Below are positions 6,726 to 11,555 of a DNA stretch of 11,555 nucleotides, piece after piece. Source of the DNA: an uncultured Collinsella sp. Lineage in GTDB: Bacteria; Actinomycetota; Coriobacteriia; Coriobacteriales; Coriobacteriaceae. Each line of letters begins with the position of its first letter. The stretch's first letter is position 1. The position numbers and the translations under genes are program-made. Under the pieces are notes generated by a model that was not told where the DNA came from, did no database searches, and was given only the letters and a program-made list of their open reading frames with translations. The stretch is taken from positions 1-11,555 of the forward strand of contig CALKBB010000344.1 of the NCBI GenBank assembly GCA_937989795.1, in the 5' to 3' direction.

Positions 6726-8721
6726 GGCCAAAAAACTCGGCGTCTGCTGCTCGCCAGGGGCGGAAGGTGGTGGGATCGACCTTTACGTGCGCCGCGGCGG
6801 GTACGTCGTACCACTTGACGGTGTAGCCAGCGCCGTGAGAGCAAAAGACCGAATCGGGCGTGTTGGGCAGATCGGCCTCTGGCTCATAGGCGGCAGCCTC
6901 GATTACGCGCTCGGCATCATGGCAAGGCGCATAGCCGGCGAACTCCAGGTACAGATGCCCACGACCACTCGTGTAGGCAGCCACCTCCAGCGCGTAATCC
7001 TGCACCTCGGATGCCGGCACGCGACCCACAAGCTTCGCCCGGTCTCCCGCCATCGTCGGCGGCTCGTACTCGGCACCCATGCGCGTGGCATCCGAGAGCG
7101 CCCGGCCCACGCACTCCCCCGGCACCTCGAGCTCAAAGCGATACCACGGCTCCAACAGCACCGCCGCGCCGGCCTCACGCGCCTGCATGAGCCCCTGGCG
7201 AATCGCGCGGTACGTGGCCTGGCGAAAATCGCCGCCCTCGGTGTGTTTGGCATGCGCACGGCCGCCCGTGAGCGTAATGCGCACATCGGTGATGGGCGAG
7301 CCGGTCAGCGCGCCCAGATGATCGCGCTCCATGGCGTTGGTGAGCGCCAGACGCTGCCAGTTAAGATCGAGCTCGTCGGTCGAGGTCACGGTGCCAAACT
7401 GTACGCCCGAGCCCGCCGGCAACGGCTCCAGGCGCAGATGCACCTCGGCATAGTGGCGCAGTGGCTCAAAGTGGCCCACGCCCTCGACCGGCTGCGAAAT
7501 AGTCTCCTTATAGAGAATGCCGCCAGACTCAAACGTAACCGAAAGGCCAAAACGATCGGCCAACACCCGCTGCACGATCTCGAGTTGCACGGCGCCCATC
7601 AACTGCAGGTGAATCTGCTCCAGATGCGTATTCCAGCTTACGCCGAGCATGGGATCTTCGTCCGCCAGCTCAGTCAATGCTTTGAACACCGTATGGGCAT
7701 CATGTTCGCCCGGAAGCACCGTATAGGTAAGGACTGGCGCAATGACGGGCGCATCGCCCGCAGGCTCCGCGCCCAGGGCGTCCCCTGGGCGAACGTGCGC
7801 AAGACCCGTCACGGCACAAATACCGCCAGCAGCAACTTCTTGGGCAAGCTCATACTTTTCGCCGTTATAGATGCGTACCTGATCGACCTTCTGTTCCCAC
7901 GCCTCGGCACCGGAACGTCCGTCAATCATCTGCTTGGCATGCAGCGTGCCGCCGGTCACTTTAACCCATGCCAAGCGCTCGCCGCGATCTCCGCGGCTCA
8001 CGCGGTAGACGCGCGCGGCAAACTCCGGGCGCCATGCCTGTTCGCGCATCAGCGCACATATGCCATCCAGCAGCTCGTCCACGCCTTGGTCCTTGAGCGC
8101 CGAGCCGGCAAAGCAGGGGAAAAGCTTGCGCTCGGCAACCATGCGCGACAGCGTTGCGACAGAAAGCTCGCCCGCTTCAAGAAACTCCTCGAGCGCCGCC
8201 TCGTCCAACGCAGCAGCGTCCTCCTGAACGGCACCGCCCGCCAACAGTTCGCTGGCATCCAGGCACCCCTCAGAAAGACGCTGCCCAAGTTGTGCCAGCA
8301 AAACATCGCGGCCGGGATTCTCCAAATCGATTTTGTTGATATAGATGAACGTCGGAATGTCATAGCGCGCAAGCAGACGCCACAGGGTTTCGGTATGCCC
8401 TTGCACGCCGTCGTTGGCGCCCACAACCAAAATCGCGTAGTCGAGTGCGCGCAGCGTGCGCTCCGCCTCGGCAGAAAAATCGACATGCCCCGGCGCATCC
8501 ACGAGCATGACGCGGGTATCGCCATGCTCGAGCACGGCCTGCGACGAGAAGATCGTGATGCCACGCTCGCGCTCGATCGCGTTCGTGTCCAGATGTGAAT
8601 CGCCATCGTCCACGCGGCCGCGCTTGCGAATGCGACCCGCGTTGAACAGCATGGCCTCGGCTAGCGTGGTCTTGCCTGCATCGACATGCGCCAAGATTCC
8701 AACGACCGCTTGCTTCGACAT
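6718..8721 (-). CDS. TetM-like, EF-G-related ribosome-associated GTPase
   Basis: This 667-aa translational GTPase of the EF-G superfamily is closest in layout to ribosomal protection proteins (Tet(M) group, about 640 aa). G1 is AHVDAGKTT (11-19), G2 RGITI (53-57), G3 DAPGH (75-79) and G4 NKID (129-132), followed by EF-G-like domains II to V. The domain IV loop that in Tet(M) contacts the tetracycline site reads GRAHAKHTEGGDFRQ here, unlike the Tet(M) SPVSTPADF type. It is therefore better called a chromosomal translation-factor GTPase than a proven resistance gene. It is predicted to bind ribosomes with GTP; the natural role is unknown. Start ATG 8721 (MSKQAVVGILAH) has AAGAGGAG upstream; a longer frame from 8769 adds an Arg-rich stretch without a ribosome site. 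The last codons (CAC ATG TGA) come from a repeat element. No mobile-element genes flank it. Confidence 0.9.
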   Translation of the reverse strand: MSKQAVVGILAHVDAGKTTLAEAMLFNAGRIRKRGRVDDGDSHLDTNAIERERGITIFSSQAVLEHGDTRVMLVDAPGHVDFSAEAERTLRALDYAILVVGANDGVQGHTETLWRLLARYDIPTFIYINKIDLENPGRDVLLAQLGQRLSEGCLDASELLAGGAVQEDAAALDEAALEEFLEAGELSVATLSRMVAERKLFPCFAGSALKDQGVDELLDGICALMREQAWRPEFAARVYRVSRGDRGERLAWVKVTGGTLHAKQMIDGRSGAEAWEQKVDQVRIYNGEKYELAQEVAAGGICAVTGLAHVRPGDALGAEPAGDAPVIAPVLTYTVLPGEHDAHTVFKALTELADEDPMLGVSWNTHLEQIHLQLMGAVQLEIVQRVLADRFGLSVTFESGGILYKETISQPVEGVGHFEPLRHYAEVHLRLEPLPAGSGVQFGTVTSTDELDLNWQRLALTNAMERDHLGALTGSPITDVRITLTGGRAHAKHTEGGDFRQATYRAIRQGLMQAREAGAAVLLEPWYRFELEVPGECVGRALSDATRMGAEYEPPTMAGDRAKLVGRVPASEVQDYALEVAAYTSGRGHLYLEFAGYAPCHDAERVIEAAAYEPEADLPNTPDSVFCSHGAGYTVKWYDVPAAAHVKVDPTTFRPWRAADAEFFGHM

Positions 8722-8908
8722 GGCTCTCCTCTTATTACGAGCCCATCGCACGCGGCAACGGGCGTTCACGCTTCACACTGGATGATACAATGTACGGGCC
8801 GGCGGGCGAAGCGGGCCCTATCCCCCGACCGAGCTCATCGCCCTGCGTTGCCGCGCGGCGATTTTCGTAGGTTCGCGCCTTGCGAAAGCCGGCTTGCAAA
8901 ACAGCGTA
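8722..8908 (-). other. Leader/promoter region of the TetM-like gene, no gene seen
   Basis: This stretch sits between the upstream terminator and the TetM-like start and holds no credible coding region. A weak -10 candidate, TATCAT, lies at 8787-8782 on the minus strand with a poor -35 (TTCGCC, 8810-8805). A palindrome AAGCCGGCTT is at 8886-8895, and a short imperfect hairpin TTTCG...CGAAA lies within about 8863-8888. I could not identify a leader peptide or attenuator of the kind known before tet(M). Confidence 0.3.
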
Positions 8909-8948
8909 GCGAACGAAAATAGCCCCACCCGGGGCCATTTTCGTTCGC
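8909..8948 (-). terminator. Long hairpin terminator after the GNAT gene
   Basis: GCGAACGAAAATAGCCCC (8909-8926) pairs with 8931-8948 over 18 positions around a 4-base loop. The single non-Watson-Crick position (8921/8936) is A against C on the plus strand but a G.U pair in minus-strand RNA. This favours action on minus-strand transcripts coming from the acetyltransferase, which ends 27 bases upstream. The GC-rich core is followed by a TTTT run inside the stem, as in bidirectional terminators. Confidence 0.75.
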
Positions 8949-8975
8949 ACGAATTATTGATATGAGCCCTCGCTC

Positions 8976-9467
8976 TTATGCCTCGCGCAGCCAGTCGAAC
9001 GCAACACGCGGCGTGCCGTCCGACACATACACGACGCCGGCACGCTCGAGCCCCGCCTTAATACTCGCACCCTGCATAGGCAGATTATCCTGATGCGTGT
9101 CGATACGCAGGTGGTCGGCACGCTCCTTGGCAAAGGCAAACATCGCAGCCGCGATACCGTGCACGGTGCCGTCGGATGCCACACGGTGCAGCACGGCGTA
9201 CGGAGTGTCGCTACGCCATTGACCGTCCTCAATTACGTCATAGCACTCGTCCGGGCCCGGTAAAAAGGCAAACGTCGCCACCACGCGGCCGTCGACTTCG
9301 CACACATAGCTGCCACCAGCGGCGATATCGGCAGCCAGTTGCTCGGCAGAAGGCGTGCCCTCGGGCCACTGCGTGGCGTTGCCATGCGCGCGCATAAAGG
9401 CACGGGCCACGTCATAGATAGCCATGACGGCGGGAATGTCGGTATCGAGGGTTTTTCTGATCATCAC
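8976..9467 (-). CDS. GNAT-family N-acetyltransferase
   Basis: This 163-aa protein is of the GCN5-related acetyltransferase fold. An N-terminal IRKTLDTDIPAVMAIYDVAR region is typical of the first strand and helix. A central beta section (YVCEVDGRVVATFAFL) follows, then VASDGTVHGIAAAMFAFAKE at the acetyl-CoA pyrophosphate loop (motif A), and RIDTHQDNLPMQGASIKAGLERAGVVYV is motif B. The motif A loop is somewhat divergent from RxxGxG. The acceptor substrate is unknown; small-molecule amines or protein N termini are both possible in this family. GTG 9467 has GTGAGG seven bases upstream and is preferred over the adjacent ATG 9464, which would be ten bases away; the difference is one residue. It is a monocistronic unit between a shared promoter region and a strong terminator. 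Confidence 0.87.
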   Translation of the reverse strand: MMIRKTLDTDIPAVMAIYDVARAFMRAHGNATQWPEGTPSAEQLAADIAAGGSYVCEVDGRVVATFAFLPGPDECYDVIEDGQWRSDTPYAVLHRVASDGTVHGIAAAMFAFAKERADHLRIDTHQDNLPMQGASIKAGLERAGVVYVSDGTPRVAFDWLREA

Positions 9468-9485
9468 GCGGCGACCTCACGTTTA

Positions 9486-9517
9486 TTGGTATCACTTTGA
9501 TTGAGCAATCATACCAA
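9486..9517. promoter_or_regulatory. Nested palindrome with divergent promoter-like sites
   Basis: TTGGTAT (9486-9492) and its complement ATACCAA (9511-9517) enclose a second perfect inverted repeat, TGATTG (9498-9503) and CAATCA (9506-9511). Each outer arm also reads as an extended -10: TGG then TATGAT (9513-9508) for the minus-strand acetyltransferase, and TGG then TATCAC (9490-9495) for the plus-strand zinc-ribbon gene. The TTGGTAT core is the same as in the ATPase promoter repeats at 6659-6690. Confidence 0.45.
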
Positions 9518-9535
9518 CGTTTGGAGAGGGGCGCG

Positions 9536-9838
9536 ATGCAGATGGGAAGCAAAAAGCGAGCCGCCTGGTCAAAGGCCAAAAGCGAGTTTTTGGGCGCTGC
9601 CACCGGCGGCGATATGAGCGACCTGTTTGCGCGCGAGGACGAGCGCCGCGACGCCCTGGACGCCGAACGCGATGAAGCCTGGCGCTACAAGTCGTGCGAG
9701 CGAAAAAACCGTTACGACACGCGCGCCGAGGCCGAGGCCGTTATGGCCGACTGCGAAAACCGCGGGCGGCGCGGGCTGGCCTGCTACAAATGCGAATACT
9801 GCGGCGGCTGGCATCTGACGTCGCATCCTTGGAAATAG
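9536..9838 (+). CDS. Small zinc-ribbon-like hypothetical protein
   Basis: This 100-aa protein of unknown function has two parts. Residues 1-50 are charged, probably helical and rich in Lys, Glu, Asp and Arg. The C-terminal half runs from Cys54 through KNRYDTRAEAEAVM to CYKCEYCGGWHLTSHPWK. Cys86, Cys89 and His93, with Cys54, Cys83 or His97 as a possible fourth ligand, form a likely zinc site. I recognise the pattern of a Tyr/Cys-Cys-Gly-Gly-Trp-His-Leu-Thr-Ser ending as recurring in small bacterial and phage proteins, without an assigned role. Nucleic-acid or protein binding is a guess. ATG 9536 has GGAGAGG six bases upstream; TTG 9497 would begin inside the promoter palindrome and ATG 9542 is too far from the ribosome site. 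It is convergent with rsmJ across 47 bases with no clear terminator. Confidence 0.8.
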   Translation: MQMGSKKRAAWSKAKSEFLGAATGGDMSDLFAREDERRDALDAERDEAWRYKSCERKNRYDTRAEAEAVMADCENRGRRGLACYKCEYCGGWHLTSHPWK

Positions 9839-9885
9839 ACCCGCATCGGCACGGCACTGACGGAGCGCCAGCCATCGCACGCAAG

Positions 9886-10590
9886 CTACGGGCGCGGCGG
9901 CACCAAAACATCGTAGCGGACGGCCTTGCCCGCAAGTTGATAGCTCGGCTTAACGCCGGCAAGCAGTGGCCCCTTCACCGGTCGTTTGATAACGACCTTG
10001 CGCGGGTGCACCGCAAGCGCAGCTTCGACCAGCGTCTCCTCATCGGCGCACGGCTGTTCCAAATGATGCAAGAGTTGGAACTTCTTTTTCACCGCCGCGC
10101 TCTTGGTGCGCCCGGGAAACATGGGGTCCAGATACACCACGTCGGGAGCGGTGAGCTCGCCCTGCCCGATCAGCTCAGCTGTATGGCGAAGGCCCGCAAT
10201 GCTGTCCTCGCCCGCATGTAAGCACATGCGTGCCACGGCAGCCGCAAGCGCCGGATCATCCGCCGCGCGCTCCAAAGCATCCTGAAGGAGCGCCGCGATC
10301 ACGCAGTCCTGCTCATACAGATCGACGGTAAAGCCCGCGGCCGCCAACAGCAGCGAATCCTCGCCAAAGCCTGCCGTAGCGTCAATTGCCCATGGTCGCT
10401 CGATGCCCTTTGTGCGCGCAGCCTTTACCAACAGCTCTTGCTGCAGACGGCCCTGCTTGAGTCGCGGCAGCATGCGGCCAAAATCGGCGCGCAGCTCCAT
10501 CGTGCCGTCGGTGAGCGTGAGGCCCTCGGGCTTCCCGATCAGCTCAAGCCCCGCGGCCCGAGCAACAGATAAGGGATCGACGACGCCCAT
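9886..10590 (-). CDS. rsmJ: 16S rRNA (guanine(1516)-N(2))-methyltransferase RsmJ
   Basis: This 234-aa Rossmann-fold SAM-dependent methyltransferase fits RsmJ (YhiQ). IDATAGFGEDSLLLAAAGF (69-87) is the SAM-binding motif I. YEQDCVIAALLQDALERA (92-109) follows the acidic residue that binds the ribose. DVVYLDPMFPGRTKSA (150-165) carries the catalytic DPMFP motif, with the downstream Lys-rich segment KSAAVKKKF conserved in the family. The enzyme places a methyl group on the 2-amino group of G1516 of 16S rRNA. The length is close to the E. coli protein (about 250). ATG 10590 has AAGGAG five bases upstream; an in-frame GTG at 10596 overlaps that site and is rejected. The gene lies 64 bases behind the small membrane protein gene on the same strand and may share its transcript. 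Confidence 0.88.
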   Translation of the reverse strand: MGVVDPLSVARAAGLELIGKPEGLTLTDGTMELRADFGRMLPRLKQGRLQQELLVKAARTKGIERPWAIDATAGFGEDSLLLAAAGFTVDLYEQDCVIAALLQDALERAADDPALAAAVARMCLHAGEDSIAGLRHTAELIGQGELTAPDVVYLDPMFPGRTKSAAVKKKFQLLHHLEQPCADEETLVEAALAVHPRKVVIKRPVKGPLLAGVKPSYQLAGKAVRYDVLVPPRP

Positions 10591-10654
10591 GGACACTCCT
10601 TAACAAGCAAAACGAATACGCAGGGCACCGTTTATGTCGGCACCCAACCGTCCG

Positions 10655-10798
10655 CTATTGTCCCACATGCGACATGGCCCACAGCATCCCAATGCAAAGC
10701 ACCGCCATCAATCCCGTGCACACAGCAGCGATCACGGAATCACCCATGCGCCTTCCCAACGACCGCGGCTCACGCACTTGCCCTGCTCCGTACATCAT
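10655..10798 (-). CDS. 47-aa single-pass membrane protein, unrecognised
   Basis: A short open frame runs from ATG 10798 to the TAG at 10657-10655 and encodes 47 residues. AAGGAGG lies four bases upstream of the start, as strong a ribosome site as any in the window. Residues 1-21 are hydrophilic and basic (RSLGRRMGDS). Residues 22-42 (VIAAVCTGLMAVLCIGMLWAM) form one hydrophobic helix, and a short tail SHVGQ ends the protein. The positive N-terminal side suggests an N-in orientation by the positive-inside rule. I do not recognise the family; small single-helix proteins often regulate membrane partners, but nothing here identifies one. The gene is upstream of rsmJ on the same strand and diverges from the four-helix membrane protein gene. 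Confidence 0.72.
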   Translation of the reverse strand: MMYGAGQVREPRSLGRRMGDSVIAAVCTGLMAVLCIGMLWAMSHVGQ

Positions 10799-10877
10799 GG
10801 CTCCTCCTTGAGACCGGCTCCTTGTTACGGCCTCATCATCTCAGCGCCGCACATGAGCCGCCATCGATTTGGCTTAC

Positions 10878-10906
10878 GTCCAGCTTTCCTTTTTGAAAGG
10901 TTGGAC
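10878..10906. other. Imperfect hairpin in the 229-bp divergent intergenic region
   Basis: GTCCAGCTTTC (10878-10888) can pair with 10895-10906 over 11 positions, counting one G.T pair and one bulged G, around a 6-base loop CTTTTT. It lies in the region 10799-11027 between two divergent membrane protein genes, so it is not in a normal terminator position. It could be an operator or a leader structure of the small gene. The rest of this region holds no credible gene. Confidence 0.3.
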
Positions 10907-10953
10907 CGTACAGGCAAGAGACGCTTTCAAACGCATGCATCGCCCCGTTGAAC

Positions 10954-10959
10954 TACAAT
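10954..10959 (+). promoter_or_regulatory. Possible -10 box for the four-helix membrane protein gene
   Basis: TACAAT matches five of six bases of the -10 consensus, 69 bases before the start at 11028. No good -35 is at 16-19 bases. TTCAAACG (10926-10933) and CGTTGAA (10946-10952) just upstream make an imperfect inverted repeat that a regulator might use. Confidence 0.25.
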
Positions 10960-11027
10960 GTGCTTCACGATATGTGCCACAACCTGGGTGCGACTGATTC
11001 TCCGCGCCCGCATCGAAAGGACCAGCC

Positions 11028-11432
11028 ATGAGCAACGCCTGCAAATTACTCAAAATCCTATCGTTCTTCTTCTTTGTCGTCGGCATTCTAAGCGCAGGCA
11101 TGGGTGCTACAGCGCTCTTTGCGGGCAGCGCGGCAGGCGATATCACGGGTACCATGATCGTTTCTTGCATCGTCGTCATCGTATTGGGCGTCGTCGAAAT
11201 TGTGACCGCCGTCTTTGGCATCCGCGCGGCAAATAATCCCGCCAAGGCTGGCGTTGTCTGGATTTGGTCCATCGTCTGCCTAGCATGTTCGGTCATCAGC
11301 CTGCTTCTCTCCCTGCCCCTCTTGGGTGGGACCGGCTCAAGCATCCCCGATTTTAGCGGCCTGATTGTCAGCATTATCTACTTTGTAGTCGCCAACCGCG
11401 TCAAGAAAGAGGGCATGGACCGTTTGAGCTAA
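11028..11432 (+). CDS. Four-helix integral membrane protein, unrecognised
   Basis: This 134-aa, very hydrophobic protein has four predicted membrane segments: about residues 7-31, 42-65, 76-99 and 108-123. Short polar links separate them: GSAAGD at 33-38, RAANNPAKAG at 66-75 and a GGTGSS loop at 100-105. A basic tail (NRVKKEGMDRLS) ends the protein. With an even number of helices and basic residues at both ends, both termini are probably cytoplasmic. Glu57 inside the second helix is the only clearly acidic intramembrane residue. No transport or enzyme motif is recognised. ATG 11028 has AAAGGA six bases upstream. It is a single-gene unit followed by a terminator at 11481. Confidence 0.85.
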   Translation: MSNACKLLKILSFFFFVVGILSAGMGATALFAGSAAGDITGTMIVSCIVVIVLGVVEIVTAVFGIRAANNPAKAGVVWIWSIVCLACSVISLLLSLPLLGGTGSSIPDFSGLIVSIIYFVVANRVKKEGMDRLS

Positions 11433-11480
11433 ACCGCATCCGTGTCAATCGCTCAGCGACTCTGGTATATACGCCAATAA

Positions 11481-11516
11481 AAAGGGCCGATCGCGTAGCA
11501 ACGCGGTCGGCCCTTT
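11481..11516 (+). terminator. Intrinsic terminator after the four-helix membrane protein
   Basis: AAAGGGCCGATCGCGT (11481-11496) pairs with 11501-11516 over 16 positions, one of them G.U, around the loop AGCA. A-rich sequence leads in and TTT closes the right arm, so it may work from both sides. It is 49 bases past the stop codon at 11430-11432. Confidence 0.85.
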
Positions 11517-11555
11517 ACGTTTGCCCCGATAGAACCTACCAAAAAAAACCTGTCC

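Noticed and set aside
6445..8598. A 717-aa open frame on the plus strand
   Set aside because: It is antisense to the TetM-like gene, whose GTPase motifs and ribosome site are clear. The plus-strand translation has no recognisable domain and an Arg/Gly/His-rich composition typical of shadow frames in GC-rich DNA.
8722..8975. A tRNA or small RNA gene in the hairpin-rich intergenic region
   Set aside because: No cloverleaf with T-arm consensus is visible; the main structure is explained as a terminator.
10634..10951. A 105-aa open frame on the plus strand
   Set aside because: It has no ribosome site or motif, and it overlaps the better-supported 47-aa minus-strand gene and the divergent regulatory region.
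11463..11471. TGGTATATA resembling an extended -10 element
   Set aside because: It is followed directly by a terminator and no gene start, so a promoter here has no support.
11517..11555. A run of eight A near the window end, possibly the T tract of a minus-strand terminator
   Set aside because: No GC-rich stem can be seen before it within the window, and the neighbouring gene lies outside, so it cannot be assigned.

Overview
The window looks like chromosomal sequence from a GC-rich gut actinomycete of the class Coriobacteriia, most likely Collinsella or a close relative. This is an inference from the overall GC-rich codon use, strong AGGAGG-type ribosome binding sites, and the family flavour of the proteins (compact-Cys flavoprotein, TrmL with an insertion, chromosomal TetM-like GTPase). 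No rRNA, tRNA, CRISPR array, transposase, integrase or phage gene was seen.

Layout. Positions 1-2971 hold a plus-strand run: an FMN/Fe-S-type flavodoxin-fold oxidoreductase (83-706), an ArsC/Spx-like small protein that lacks the family's catalytic cysteine (721-1059), a COG0523 (CobW-type) metal-chaperone GTPase (1146-2276) closed by a very strong terminator (2316-2350), and the tRNA methyltransferase TrmL (2372-2971). From 3000 to 9467 everything is on the minus strand. Read in the direction of transcription it starts with a GNAT acetyltransferase (9467-8976) and a long hairpin terminator. Next comes a TetM-like ribosome-associated GTPase (8721-6718), then a two-gene unit of an AAA-type ATPase (6624-5506) and a short UvrA paralogue (5480-3000). 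Positions 9486-10798 contain a divergent promoter region, a 100-aa zinc-ribbon-like protein (plus), the 16S rRNA methyltransferase RsmJ (minus), and a 47-aa single-pass membrane protein (minus) that is easy to miss. The window closes with a four-helix membrane protein (11028-11432, plus) and its terminator.

Working together. Three genes act on translation or its RNAs (trmL, rsmJ, the TetM-like GTPase), but they are not one operon. The clearest functional unit is the ATPase-UvrA pair: it shares one promoter region made of two direct repeats, and the coding regions are separated by only a few bases. The function of that pair is not known to me.

Most unusual signals. (1) A 34-bp hairpin repeat occurs twice, 3.7 kb apart, and in both places it supplies the last Met codon and the stop codon of the gene it abuts (trmL and the TetM-like gene); the two copies show a compensatory base-pair change. 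(2) The ATPase-UvrA pair. (3) The ArsC-like protein with Ser at the catalytic Cys position. (4) A nested palindrome with overlapping, oppositely directed promoter-like sites between the acetyltransferase and the zinc-ribbon gene.
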